Shown here: piece by piece, positions 1 through 8,626 of the stretch
How positions within the stretch are numbered: the first letter of the stretch is position 1
Layout: the number at the start of each line of letters is the position of its first letter
From: Tenacibaculum haliotis
GTDB taxonomy: Bacteria > Bacteroidota > Bacteroidia > Flavobacteriales > Flavobacteriaceae
Direction of reading: 5' to 3'
Assembly: GCF_025215075.1 (NCBI RefSeq)
Contig: NZ_JAOBTH010000026.1
Coordinates: 268,301-332,300, forward strand
DNA: 64,000 bases
Notes under the pieces: generated by a model
The model's database searches: none
What the model saw: the letters and a program-made list of their open reading frames with translations, nothing else
Told to the model about the DNA's origin: nothing
Made by a program: the position numbers and the translations under genes

Positions 1-315
1 AGGTCCAACAATCATTATAGACCCTCTTAATGAGCTTCCGTCTCTTTTAAACTCAGGTGATTCTAAATATTTTAGATTGATATCATCTGCTTGAAAACTA
101 TATGAATTACTTCCTAACTTTTCTGTTTTAACACCTAGTTCTCCTAAAATAAATATTAGTTTGTTTACATCAATAATATCTGGAATATTATTAATTACTA
201 CTTTTTCGGCAGTTAATAATACCGCACATATAATTTGTAGTGCTTCGTTTTTTGCTCCTTGAGGTGTTATTACGCCACTAAGTTTGTGACCTCCTTCAAT
301 TTTAAATGATGCCAT
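1..315 (-). CDS. murA: UDP-N-acetylglucosamine 1-carboxyvinyltransferase, N-terminal part
   Basis: The first committed step of peptidoglycan synthesis: this cytosolic enzyme moves enolpyruvate from PEP to UDP-GlcNAc. Only the first 105 codons are here; the gene runs off the left edge. The translation begins MASFKIEGGHKLSG and then has G-A-K-N-E, the usual MurA N-terminus with the conserved Lys-Asn substrate-binding pair, followed by the RGS segment near residue 98. Its ATG abuts the stop codon of the DUF4290 gene upstream, so the two are probably co-transcribed. I am sure of the family; completeness downstream cannot be judged. Confidence 0.93.
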   Translation of the reverse strand, partial: MASFKIEGGHKLSGVITPQGAKNEALQIICAVLLTAEKVVINNIPDIIDVNKLIFILGELGVKTEKLGSNSYSFQADDINLKYLESPEFKRDGSSLRGSIMIVGP

Positions 316-972
316 TTATTTTTTTCTATGTTTATTATTACTGTAATTCGTTTTTCCTTTAGGAGAGTTTTTATGATTTGTCTTACCCTGTTGAGTAGTA
401 CGTTTTCTTAATAAGTTTTTACTTTCTGCTAACTTTTCTATAGTTTCTCTTAAGTCTATTTTTTTATCAGATAAATCATATAAATGCTTAAAAATAACAG
501 CATCATCAACTGTATCTTTATTCCAATTTAAATAGCATTTTTTCATGTGATTAGCAATCGTAAAAACCAATGCTTCTCTTTTATCACCTTCTTCCCAAGT
601 TAATGCAATATTTATCATGGTTTGAATGTTGTTACCGTAATAACGATATCTTGAAGCAGATTTTGGGTAATCCATCTTTTCTGGCTTCTCTGTTAGCTCT
701 TCTTTAGATGGTGTTTCATATGGTGAATCAGCATCTAATTTAAAATCGGCAATTATATGTAACTGATCCCAAAGTTTGTGTTTAAAATCTGGCACATCGC
801 GTAAATGAGGTTGTAAATTCCCCATTACATCTACAATCGCTTTTGCCATTGTATTTCTTTCTTCTTTTGTTTCTAAAGCGATGCAGTGATTTACTAATTT
901 TTGTATATGCCTTCCGTATTCCGGAATTATTAAGTGATCTCTTTCTGAATTGTACTCTAAATCAAACGTCAT
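316..972 (-). CDS. DUF4290 domain-containing protein
   Basis: A 218-residue protein of unknown function restricted, as far as I know, to Bacteroidetes. The first 170 residues are the conserved DUF4290 part (start MTFDLEYNSERDHLIIPEYGRHI written in pieces: acidic N-terminus, then an H-I-Q-K helix). The last 40 residues are Lys/Asn-rich and low-complexity, probably disordered. There is no signal peptide or membrane segment, so it is likely cytosolic. It lies directly upstream of murA with no gap and 49 bp downstream of the uvrD-like helicase. The pairing with murA is common in flavobacteria in my memory, which hints at envelope or housekeeping work, but no function is known. Confidence 0.88.
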   Translation of the reverse strand: MTFDLEYNSERDHLIIPEYGRHIQKLVNHCIALETKEERNTMAKAIVDVMGNLQPHLRDVPDFKHKLWDQLHIIADFKLDADSPYETPSKEELTEKPEKMDYPKSASRYRYYGNNIQTMINIALTWEEGDKREALVFTIANHMKKCYLNWNKDTVDDAVIFKHLYDLSDKKIDLRETIEKLAESKNLLRKRTTQQGKTNHKNSPKGKTNYSNNKHRKK

Positions 973-1021
973 TTCTCTGTATTTATAGCTGCAAAATAGG
1001 TAATTATTACGAATTACGTAG

Positions 1022-3349
1022 TTATCCGATTACCTTTAATTTTGCGAATTGTAATAATAATTTCTTTTTACCTACGGTACCAAACTTAATTTCCGCCTTT
1101 TTATTAGGTCCTTTACCTTCTAAAGCAACTACTTCACCTGTTCCGAAACGATTGTGTTCTACAAAATTACCAATCACTATTTCACCATCAAACAAGTTCA
1201 TTTTAGGGCTTACTTCTGACACCTTTTTCATTTTACTTTTTGGTGGTATCAAATTCGGTTTTTCTTTTTTTGCTAAAAACTCTTTTCGTTGTTTTTGAAT
1301 TGGTTTTTGAAAACGTATATTCTTAGGAGTATCGTCATCAAACATACTTGCATCAATAAACCTATTAGCTAATGCTACTGGCACTTTAGGTGCTAAATGT
1401 TCTACAAACTTATCATCAATTTCTTCTAAAAAACGACTTGGTTCTCCATCAGTTAATTTACCCCAGCGGTAACGTGTTTGCGCATAGGTTAAATATGCTA
1501 CTTTTTCTGCTCGTGTTAAGGCTACATAAAATAAACGTCTTTCTTCTTCTAGCTCGCTACGTGTATTCATACTCATTCCCGAAGGAAATAAGCCTTCTTC
1601 TAAACCAACTATATAAACGTATTGATATTCTAATCCTTTTGATAAGTGAATGGTCATTAACGAAACCATTGGTGTATCGTCACTTTCACTATCAAAATCT
1701 GTTGCCAAGGCTACATCTTCTAAGAAAATAGGCAATGAAGCATCTTCGCCAGTTTCAATTCTATCGGTTATAAAGTCTTTTATTCCGTTTAATAATTCCT
1801 GAACGTTTTCAACTTTATTAACCCCTTCAGGTGTACCATCTTTTTGTAAATCTTTTACTAATTGTGTTTGCTTTACTACCAAATCGGCAATTTCGAAAGC
1901 ATTCATCTTTTGAGCGTCTATTTGAAAACGCTGAATCATTCTAGTAAAATTAGCTAGCTTAGTTTTGGTACCTGAATTTATTTTTAAATCAACTTTATCT
2001 AAATTTAATAAAATATCGAAAATTGATTTTTTATAATGGTTTGCTGCTATCGCTAATTTATCAATTGTTGTAGCGCCAATTCCTCGTGCTGGATAATTGA
2101 TAATTCTCTTTAAAGCTTCTTCATCATTCGGATTTATTAGCATACGCAAATACGATAATAAATCTTTTATTTCTTTACGTTGATAAAAAGAGATGCCTCC
2201 GTAAATTTTATACTTAATATCTTTTTTTCGCAAAGCATCTTCCATTGCTCTCGATTGCGCATTGGTACGATATAAAATAGCAAAAGAATCATTTGTTAGT
2301 TGATGATTCATTTTGTTTTCCCAAATAGATTGTGCTACGAAACGCCCTTCTTCTCCATCAGAAATTGTTCGCATTACTTTAATGCTTTCCCCAGGGTCAT
2401 TTGCTGTCCAAACTTCCTTATCTAACTTGGTTTTATTTTTATCAATTACACTATTGGCAGCTTCAACAATATTACTTGTTGATCGGTAATTTTGTTCTAA
2501 TTTAAAAGTCTTAACATCCGGATAATCTTTCTGAAAATTTAAAATGTTATTGATATTTGCTCCACGGAAACTATAAATACTTTGTGAATCATCACCAACG
2601 ACACAAATATTCTGAAAACGATCTGCTAAAGCTCTAACAATTAAATATTGTGAGTGATTTGTATCCTGATATTCATCAACCATTATGTATTTAAAACGGC
2701 TTTGATATTTTGCTAAAACCTCAGGAAAACGAGTTAGTAATTCATTGGTTCTTAACAATAAATCATCAAAATCCATTGCTCCTGCCTTAAAACATCTTTC
2801 TACATAAGCTTTATAAATATCACCTACTTTTGGCCTGCTTGCTTCTAAGTCTGCCTCTTGTAAATCAGAGTTATTAAAATATGCTCTAACCGTTATTAAG
2901 CTATTTTTAAAAGATGAAATTCTGCTTAAAATTTGTTTTGGCTTATAGCGATCTTTATCTAAATTCATTTCTTTGATAATAGCAGAAATCAACCGAACAG
3001 AATCTTGTGTATCGTAAATTGTAAAGTTTGAGGGATAGCCTAAACGATCTGCTTCTGATCGTAAAATACGAGAAAAAACAGAGTGAAAAGTTCCCATCCA
3101 TAAATTCTTTGCTTCACTATAACCAACAACGCCACCAATACGCTCTTTCATTTCACGGGCTGCCTTATTTGTAAAGGTTAGCGATAAAATATTAAAAGAA
3201 TCTACCCCTTCCTTCATTAAATGTGCAATCCGATAGGTTAAAACTCTTGTTTTACCCGACCCGGCTCCTGCAATAATTATCATTGGGCCATCTTTTTGTA
3301 AAACGGCTGCTCTTTGTGGTTCGTTAAGTTGCTCTAAGTAAGTATTCAA
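1022..3349 (-). CDS. uvrD: UvrD/PcrA-type 3'-5' DNA helicase
   Basis: A superfamily 1 DNA helicase for nucleotide excision repair, mismatch repair or clearing of RecA/replication blocks. Walker A is AGAGSGKT at residues 27-34, motif II is VDEYQDT near residue 225, motif III is QSIYSFRGAN, and motif V/VI is IHLSKGLE with VALTRAE. The last 50 residues (GNFVEHNRFGTGEV) form the PcrA/UvrD C-terminal Tudor-like domain. Length 775 is normal. The only start that keeps the usual N-terminus (xTYLEQLNEPQRAAV) is TTG at 3349; no ATG fits. It could equally be named pcrA, as the symbol in Bacteroidetes is not fixed. Confidence 0.93.
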   Translation of the reverse strand: MNTYLEQLNEPQRAAVLQKDGPMIIIAGAGSGKTRVLTYRIAHLMKEGVDSFNILSLTFTNKAAREMKERIGGVVGYSEAKNLWMGTFHSVFSRILRSEADRLGYPSNFTIYDTQDSVRLISAIIKEMNLDKDRYKPKQILSRISSFKNSLITVRAYFNNSDLQEADLEASRPKVGDIYKAYVERCFKAGAMDFDDLLLRTNELLTRFPEVLAKYQSRFKYIMVDEYQDTNHSQYLIVRALADRFQNICVVGDDSQSIYSFRGANINNILNFQKDYPDVKTFKLEQNYRSTSNIVEAANSVIDKNKTKLDKEVWTANDPGESIKVMRTISDGEEGRFVAQSIWENKMNHQLTNDSFAILYRTNAQSRAMEDALRKKDIKYKIYGGISFYQRKEIKDLLSYLRMLINPNDEEALKRIINYPARGIGATTIDKLAIAANHYKKSIFDILLNLDKVDLKINSGTKTKLANFTRMIQRFQIDAQKMNAFEIADLVVKQTQLVKDLQKDGTPEGVNKVENVQELLNGIKDFITDRIETGEDASLPIFLEDVALATDFDSESDDTPMVSLMTIHLSKGLEYQYVYIVGLEEGLFPSGMSMNTRSELEEERRLFYVALTRAEKVAYLTYAQTRYRWGKLTDGEPSRFLEEIDDKFVEHLAPKVPVALANRFIDASMFDDDTPKNIRFQKPIQKQRKEFLAKKEKPNLIPPKSKMKKVSEVSPKMNLFDGEIVIGNFVEHNRFGTGEVVALEGKGPNKKAEIKFGTVGKKKLLLQFAKLKVIG

Positions 3350-3454
3350 TAGAAAAAATTTGAAAGAATTTTTAAAACGGAAATTTAACCATTCTTTTAG
3401 GTTATATAAAGAATGTAACCTTTTTTTTATTCACAATTTTTATCTACTTAAAAA

Positions 3455-3502
3455 CAGATAAAACAGCATATCTGCTACAGAACAGATAAATAAAATTATC
3501 TG
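3455..3502. promoter_or_regulatory. Twin 20-bp palindromes (putative SatD operator)
   Basis: Two inverted repeats of identical outer length lie in tandem: CAGATA-N8-TATCTG at 3455-3474 and CAGATAA-N6-TTATCTG at 3483-3502, with starts 28 bp apart. Further half sites are TTTTATCT at 3438-3445 and AGATAA at 3512-3517. They lie just upstream of a -7-like box, so a bound protein would cover the promoter. The first gene downstream encodes a protein with a C-terminal helix-turn-helix, so autoregulation is the simplest reading. This is inference; the repeats themselves are seen directly. Confidence 0.6.
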
Positions 3503-3514
3503 CTTATATATAGA

Positions 3515-3522
3515 TAATTTTG
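3515..3522 (+). promoter_or_regulatory. -7 promoter box of the satD-DUF3307 operon
   Basis: TAATTTTG matches the Bacteroidetes primary sigma -7 consensus TAnnTTTG. It lies 47 bp before the ATG of the SatD-like gene and immediately after the twin palindromes. No clear -33 TTTG is visible at the right distance, which would fit a regulated promoter. Confidence 0.45.
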
Positions 3523-3568
3523 GTTGTTTATAAATATTTAAGTATTTTTAAAACTTATAAAAATTATA

Positions 3569-4183
3569 ATGACAAGTATTTTAACAGGAGACATTGTAAA
3601 ATCTAGGAAAGCCAATAATAGTATTTGGTTAAAAAAGCTAAAGGATACTCTTAATAAATTCGGAAAACAACCTACTGATTGGGAAATTTTTAGAGGCGAT
3701 AGCTTTCAACTAGAGGTTCCTATAGAAAAGGCTTTTTATGTTGCTTTTTTATTGAAATCTCACCTAAAACAAATCGATAATATTGATGTTAGAATTGGTA
3801 TAGGTATTGGTGCAAAAGAACCTAAAAGTTTCAATATTACTGAAGCCAATGGTGAAGCTTATATTAATTCAGGTGAAATTTTTGATAGCTTAGTAAAAAA
3901 ACAATTAATAGCAATAAAAACTCCTTGGATAGCGTTAGATGAAGAGCTGAATTTAGCTTTAGAGTTGGCCTTATTAACTATGAATAATTGGACGAAAAAT
4001 TCAGCTGAAGTATTTCAATTATCAATAGAAAATCCGTTATTAACTCAAAGTGAGATTGGAAAAAAAATAGGCATCACACAAAGTAATATTAGTGAACGAC
4101 AAAAACGAGCTGGTTATGATGCTATTATCAAATTAGAAAAAAGATACAGAGAATTAATTCAACAAAAAACAGCTTTATTATGA
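3569..4183 (+). CDS. SatD-like DNA-binding protein
   Basis: A 204-residue protein resembling the SatD family. The N-terminal half (TSILTGDIVKSRK, then FRGDSFQ and VRIGIGIG) looks like a degenerate nucleotidyl-cyclase/GGDEF-type fold, with conserved Gly-Asp and Arg-Gly-Asp-Ser patches. Residues about 150-185 (LTQSEIGKKIGITQSNISERQKRA) form a clear helix-turn-helix. It overlaps the DUF3307 gene by ATGA, so translation is coupled. SatD/SatE were named from a Streptococcus acid-tolerance operon, but the role in flavobacteria is unknown. The twin palindromes upstream suggest it controls its own operon. Family assignment is from memory of the motif pattern. Confidence 0.72.
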   Translation: MTSILTGDIVKSRKANNSIWLKKLKDTLNKFGKQPTDWEIFRGDSFQLEVPIEKAFYVAFLLKSHLKQIDNIDVRIGIGIGAKEPKSFNITEANGEAYINSGEIFDSLVKKQLIAIKTPWIALDEELNLALELALLTMNNWTKNSAEVFQLSIENPLLTQSEIGKKIGITQSNISERQKRAGYDAIIKLEKRYRELIQQKTALL

Positions 4184-4893
4184 TCTTATTTCTAAAACTT
4201 CTTATTGCTCATTTTTTAGGTGATTTTATTTTTCAACCAGAAAAGTGGGTCAAAAATAAAGAGAAAAAAAAGTTTAGATCTAAAAAACTATACTTACATA
4301 TTACTGTTCATTTATTATTGTTATTAGTAATAATCAACTTTAATTTTAAATATATTTTAGGTGTATTATTTATAATTACAACTCACTATGGTATTGATTT
4401 AGGAAAATTATATTTACAGAACAAAAAGAACAAAACAACTTTGTTTTTTATTGATCAATTTTTACATATTTTAATGTTAGCCTTGGTAACTTATTGGTAT
4501 TTCCCTTATCAATTTAATATTGATTTTCTTCTTTCACTAAAAGCACTTTTACTGACATCTTGTTTGATTTTTGTGAGTTTTGTTGCATCTATAATTATAC
4601 AAACGATAATATCACAATGGAACCCTGAAAAAGAATTAAAAAAAGAAGATGAATCTTTAGCTAAAGCAGGAAAATATATCGGTATTCTAGAACGTTTATT
4701 AATATTTACATTCATTGTTATCGGACAATGGGCAGGTGTTGGTTTTTTATTAGCTGCAAAATCTATTTTCCGTTTTGGAGATTTAACTTCAGCAAAAGAT
4801 AGAAAACTAACAGAATACATTTTAATTGGAACTTTATTAAGTTTTGGATTGGCAATTTTAACAGGACTTGTATATTCGCATTATGGAAGATAA
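4180..4893 (+). CDS. DUF3307 domain-containing membrane protein
   Basis: An integral membrane protein of 237 residues. The N-terminal DUF3307 part (LLIAHFLGDFIFQPEKWVKNK, then LYLHITVHLLL and THYGIDLGKLY) carries conserved His and Asp residues at membrane edges. Around six hydrophobic segments follow. It starts inside the stop codon of the SatD-like gene and overlaps the next gene by 11 bp, so the three form a tight operon. Pairing of SatD with DUF3307 is widespread, but the biochemical role is unknown to me. The conserved H-x-x-x-D pattern would suit metal binding, which is only a guess. Confidence 0.8.
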   Translation: MILFLKLLIAHFLGDFIFQPEKWVKNKEKKKFRSKKLYLHITVHLLLLLVIINFNFKYILGVLFIITTHYGIDLGKLYLQNKKNKTTLFFIDQFLHILMLALVTYWYFPYQFNIDFLLSLKALLLTSCLIFVSFVASIIIQTIISQWNPEKELKKEDESLAKAGKYIGILERLLIFTFIVIGQWAGVGFLLAAKSIFRFGDLTSAKDRKLTEYILIGTLLSFGLAILTGLVYSHYGR

Positions 4894-5395
4894 AATTATT
4901 GAAGGATTCGCATACGCTTTACCAGCATTAGTAACAGGATTTGTAGCCTATTTTATATTAGGTGCATTTATTAAGCAAGACAACAACGAAAAAAAGTTTA
5001 ATGCTTTAGTTGATAAAAAACGAGAAAGCTTACCTATTAAGCTACAAGCTTATGAACGTTTACTTTTGTTTTGTGAACGCATAAACCCTACAAAATTATT
5101 AATTCGTGTAATTCCTATCGGTGAGGATACTAAAAGTTATCTACAATTATTAATTGCCAATATAGAGCAAGAATACGAACACAATATGGTGCAACAATTA
5201 TATGTATCTGAAGATAGTTGGAAAGCAATAGTAGCTGCAAAACTAACTATAATCGCTAAGCTTCGTAAAACATCAGAAACAGCAAAAACAGCAAAAGATT
5301 TACGCGAAAGTATATTAATTGATTATTCTCAGAATGAGAATCCAACACAAACATCAATTGCATATTTAAAACAAGAAGTTAAGAAATTAATTTAA
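4883..5395 (+). CDS. Hypothetical membrane-anchored protein
   Basis: A 170-residue protein with one N-terminal membrane segment (residues about 8-28) and a soluble, mostly helical tail with many Lys/Glu. I use the ATG at 4883 (MEDKIIEG), because the earlier TTG at 4868 adds only MYIRI and lies further inside the DUF3307 gene. The start overlaps the DUF3307 stop, so it is the third gene of that operon. I recall similar flavobacterial proteins carrying only a DUF number (perhaps DUF7935), but no function. It ends 3 bp from the convergent sulfurtransferase, with no terminator between. Confidence 0.75.
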   Translation: MEDKIIEGFAYALPALVTGFVAYFILGAFIKQDNNEKKFNALVDKKRESLPIKLQAYERLLLFCERINPTKLLIRVIPIGEDTKSYLQLLIANIEQEYEHNMVQQLYVSEDSWKAIVAAKLTIIAKLRKTSETAKTAKDLRESILIDYSQNENPTQTSIAYLKQEVKKLI

Positions 5396-5398
5396 ACC

Positions 5399-6238
5399 CT
5401 ATTTCTCAACTGGCAAGGCTAAAGTACTCGCCCATTCCGTCCATGAGCCATCATATACGGAATAATTTGTATTCCCCGCTAACTCATTTCCTAAAGCTAA
5501 AATACAGGCTGTAATACCAGATCCGCATGAAAAAATAACGGTTTCTTTCTTCGGATTTAATACTGAGAAAATTTCTTGTAATTCTTCTTTAGATTTCATT
5601 TTACCACCTGTCTGTAATTCGGAATACGGTAAACTTTTAGAATTCGGAATATGACCTCCTCTTAAACCTTTTCTCGGTTCTGGCGATGTTGCTTCGAAGC
5701 GTCCTTTAGAACGCGCATCAAAAATATGCTTCTTATTATTTGACGCTATCAACACATCTTTAGTAGTACTTAAGTAAGTAATTTTAAAATCTGCCTTAAA
5801 ATTACCTTTTATTAGTTGTTTAGTTTTCAATTTTTCTGTTGGATATTTTGCTTCTTTCCAAGCAGGTAATCCGCCATTTAAAACAGCTACGTTTTCAAAA
5901 CCAAACAGTTTAAATAACCACCACGCTCTAGGTGAAGAATATACACCTAAATCATCATAAATAATTACGCAACTATCTTTATTAACTCCCAGTTTTTGAA
6001 CTTCTTTTTCAAAATATTTTGCTGTCGGAATTGTATTCGGAAACTCACCTTCTTTATCTGAAAAAACATTTTTTAAATCGAAGAAAACAGTATTTATAAT
6101 ACAATTCTTACTTTCTACTTTATTTTCTTGAGTGCCTACTTTAGCGATACTTGCATCTAAAATAATTAAATTATCTGCTTTTATATTTTCAAATAACCAA
6201 TCAACAGAAACAAGCGAGCTCGGAATTGTAATTTTCAT
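5399..6238 (-). CDS. sseA: Thiosulfate/3-mercaptopyruvate sulfurtransferase
   Basis: A tandem rhodanese protein that moves a sulfur atom from mercaptopyruvate or thiosulfate to an acceptor. The first rhodanese domain is the inactive one (IIYDDLGVYSSPRAWW). The second has the catalytic Cys loop SCGSGITA near residue 238; CGSG(I/V)T is the loop typical of mercaptopyruvate enzymes, while true thiosulfate enzymes have CRxGx(R/T). Length 279 is standard. It has no signal peptide, so it is cytosolic. It stands alone, convergent with the DUF3307 operon. The substrate assignment rests on the loop only. Confidence 0.88.
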   Translation of the reverse strand: MKITIPSSLVSVDWLFENIKADNLIILDASIAKVGTQENKVESKNCIINTVFFDLKNVFSDKEGEFPNTIPTAKYFEKEVQKLGVNKDSCVIIYDDLGVYSSPRAWWLFKLFGFENVAVLNGGLPAWKEAKYPTEKLKTKQLIKGNFKADFKITYLSTTKDVLIASNNKKHIFDARSKGRFEATSPEPRKGLRGGHIPNSKSLPYSELQTGGKMKSKEELQEIFSVLNPKKETVIFSCGSGITACILALGNELAGNTNYSVYDGSWTEWASTLALPVEK

Positions 6239-6289
6239 TTATCTCTTTTTTAAAACCTTTTATCTATATATCTCTCTCATTAAACTTAA

Positions 6290-6323
6290 AAAACATCAAT
6301 GTTAAATTACACATTGATGTTTT
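6290..6323. terminator. Bidirectional hairpin terminator
   Basis: A perfect 13-bp stem (AAAACATCAATGT and its complement) with an 8-nt loop, with A and T runs at the two ends. It lies between the sulfurtransferase start and the symporter stop. For the minus-strand symporter it is the likely transcript end, with the 117-bp repeat lying in between. Confidence 0.7.
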
Positions 6324-6353
6324 TATTCTATTGTTCACTTTTGATGATTTTTT

Positions 6354-6470
6354 TGTCAATTCGAGTGAATTTTACGATTGAAATGAGTAAAATTTATATC
6401 GAGAATTAAAGTTGTTACTTCTAAATTAGTTCTCGACACTATTTTTCATCAAAAATCACTCGAACTGACA
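6354..6470. repeat. 117-bp dispersed hairpin repeat, copy 1
   Basis: The unit begins TGTCAaTTCGAGTGA and ends TCACTCGAAcTGACA, an almost perfect 15-bp outer inverted repeat. Nearer the middle are ATCGAGAA and TTCTCGA, a second inverted pair. A full copy of exactly the same length is at 46656-46772 and a half copy at 46524-46584. It has no ORF. It sits in the 3' untranslated region of the symporter gene. Confidence 0.75.
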
Positions 6471-6509
6471 TTATAAAGTCTTTTTTAACTCAAAAACCAC
6501 ATTCATTTT

Positions 6510-7835
6510 TTATTTTACATCATCATAATTATCATCCCAATTTTTAGGCTTAGGATCGTGTAATTTACCTACTGATTTTGCTACAATCATAGACACAGTT
6601 GCATCTCCAGTAACATTAATAGTAGTACGTAGCATATCTAAAGGTCTATCTACAGCAAAAATTAATGCTAAAGCTACCGGATATAAATCTTTAGGAAAAC
6701 CAATAGATTCTAACACAATAACTAACATTACCATTCCTGCTCCAGGAACAGCAGCACTACCAATAGATGCTAATAAAGCCGTTAAAACAATTGCCATTTG
6801 ATTTGCAAAACCTAAACCTTCTGGCCATAAAACTTGCATTACAAATACTGCTGCTACTGCTTGATATAAACTTGTTCCGTCCATATTTATAGTTGCACCT
6901 ACTGGCAACACAAAACTAGATACTTCTTTATCTACTCCAATATGTTCCTCTACACGCTCCATCGTAACGGGTAACGTTGCCGCACTCGAACTTGTAGAAA
7001 AAGCTAATAATTGTGCTGGACTTAATTGTTTTAAAACCCAAAAAGGATTTTTCTTTGTGTAAACGCTAACTAAAACTGAATAGAAAACAATCATTAACAA
7101 CAAGCCTAAAACAACAACACCTGCATATTTTAATAAGGCTAATAAAATATCTGGATCACCAGAAGTAACCACAACATTTGCCAATAAAGCAAAAACTGCA
7201 AATGGAGAAATTAACATTATAAGATCTACCATTTTTAAAATCGCTTCATTTAATGAATCGAAAAACTTCTTTAAAGGTTTTGCTTTCTTCTCTCCAATTA
7301 ACAACATTGATATTCCTAAGAAAATAGTAAAGAATATTACTTGTAACATTGCTTTATTATTACTCATCGCACTTACTGCGTTATCTGGTACCATATCAAC
7401 AACAAACTGTAAAGGTCCACTACTCTGTTGCCTTGTTGCTTCTGAAATTTTAGCTGTTACACCAGAACTTTTTGCATATGTGTTTGTTAGTTTATCTACT
7501 GTTTCTTGTGAAATTCCGTCACCTGGCTGAATTAAATTCACCAATACCAAACCAATACTAATTGCAATTACAGTAGTACCTATATATATTAACATGGTTC
7601 TTACACCAATGCTTTTAAATTTAGAAATATCTTTTAAATCTGAAATTCCTTTAATTAATGAAGCTACAATTAACGGTACAGCTATTAATTTTAATAATTT
7701 TACAAAAATAGTTCCTAGTGGTTTTATCCAATCCTCTATAAAACTATTCCAGCCAAATTGTAATGCTAAAAATCCGAACAAGATTCCTAGAACCATTCCT
7801 ATTAAAATTTTCCAATGTAACGCCAGTTTTTTCAT
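6510..7835 (-). CDS. Dicarboxylate/amino acid:cation (Na+ or H+) symporter
   Basis: A DAACS/SLC1-family transporter (GltP, GltT, DctA type) for glutamate, aspartate or C4-dicarboxylates in the inner membrane. Length 441, with eight transmembrane helices and two re-entrant loops expected. The serine-rich hairpin FSTSSSAATLPVT and the NMDGT motif of helix 7, which bind substrate and sodium, are both intact. A conserved R in the last helix (RPLDMLRTTINVTGD) is typical for acidic substrates. It is a single-gene unit. The exact substrate cannot be read from the sequence. Confidence 0.92.
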   Translation of the reverse strand: MKKLALHWKILIGMVLGILFGFLALQFGWNSFIEDWIKPLGTIFVKLLKLIAVPLIVASLIKGISDLKDISKFKSIGVRTMLIYIGTTVIAISIGLVLVNLIQPGDGISQETVDKLTNTYAKSSGVTAKISEATRQQSSGPLQFVVDMVPDNAVSAMSNNKAMLQVIFFTIFLGISMLLIGEKKAKPLKKFFDSLNEAILKMVDLIMLISPFAVFALLANVVVTSGDPDILLALLKYAGVVVLGLLLMIVFYSVLVSVYTKKNPFWVLKQLSPAQLLAFSTSSSAATLPVTMERVEEHIGVDKEVSSFVLPVGATINMDGTSLYQAVAAVFVMQVLWPEGLGFANQMAIVLTALLASIGSAAVPGAGMVMLVIVLESIGFPKDLYPVALALIFAVDRPLDMLRTTINVTGDATVSMIVAKSVGKLHDPKPKNWDDNYDDVK

Positions 7836-7957
7836 CTATATGATTTAAATTTTTAAAGGTTGTAAGATAAAATAAATATTTAAAAAATGTGACCATTAAT
7901 CCGTAACTTGTGTCATAATTACTGATAACTAATTACAAATCTTATAACAACATTAAA

Positions 7958-8605
7958 ATGGCAGGAATTTTAGACTTATTAAACAGCGACTTAGGTAAAT
8001 CGATTATATCAGGAGTAGCAGGATCTACAGGACAAGATACTAACAAAACAAGTAGTGTTTTAACAATGGCTTTGCCTGTTTTAATGAAAGCAATGCAACG
8101 TAACGCTACTTCACCACAAGGTGCAGAAGGTTTAATGGGCGCGTTAAACAAACATGATGGTGGTATTTTAGATAATTTAGGTGATTTATTTAATGGTGGT
8201 GTAAATGCTGATGTTTTACAAGATGGTGGTAACATTTTAAAGCATGTTTTAGGAAACAAACAACAAGGAGTTGAGCAAGTAATTGGTCAAAAATCTGGAA
8301 TGGATGCTGGTGCAGTTGCTAGTATTTTAAAAACTGCAGCGCCTATCTTAATGGGAGTTTTAGGAAAACAATATCGTCAAGAAAAAGTTGGAAACTCAAG
8401 TGATTTAGGTGGTTTGTTAGGTGGGCTACTTGGTGGTAATTCTGCTGATAAAGAACAGAGTTTCTTAGAGCAAATTTTAGATGCTGACGGTGATGGAAGT
8501 ATTGTTGATGATGTTGCTGGTATGGTTTTAGGAAGCGGTAGCCAACAAAAATCTGGCGGAGGATTACTTGGTGGATTACTTGGTGGAATTTTTGGAAAAA
8601 AATAA
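7958..8605 (+). CDS. DUF937 domain-containing protein
   Basis: A 215-residue Gly- and Leu-rich cytosolic protein. Residues about 1-140 form the DUF937 region (GILDLLNSDLGKSII, LKTAAPILMGVLGKQ), made of short helices. A Gly-Leu repeat segment (GGLLGGLLGG) occurs twice, near residue 150 and at the C-terminus. Between the two is a loop DADGDGS, which resembles a single EF-hand calcium loop. The function of the family is unknown to me; some members have a YidB name. A terminator follows 22 bp after the stop. Confidence 0.88.
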   Translation: MAGILDLLNSDLGKSIISGVAGSTGQDTNKTSSVLTMALPVLMKAMQRNATSPQGAEGLMGALNKHDGGILDNLGDLFNGGVNADVLQDGGNILKHVLGNKQQGVEQVIGQKSGMDAGAVASILKTAAPILMGVLGKQYRQEKVGNSSDLGGLLGGLLGGNSADKEQSFLEQILDADGDGSIVDDVAGMVLGSGSQQKSGGGLLGGLLGGIFGKK

Positions 8606-8626
8606 ATCTCACATTTATATAATATC

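Noticed and set aside
1390..1731. ORFs antisense to uvrD, parC, valS and other genes
   Set aside because: They are shadows in other frames of well-supported genes, with biased composition and no recognisable domain.
3350..3568. Riboswitch before the SatD operon
   Set aside because: The symmetrical 20-bp units and half-site spacing fit protein-binding operators. No known riboswitch fold is apparent and the units lie upstream of the -7 box, so they would not be in the mRNA.
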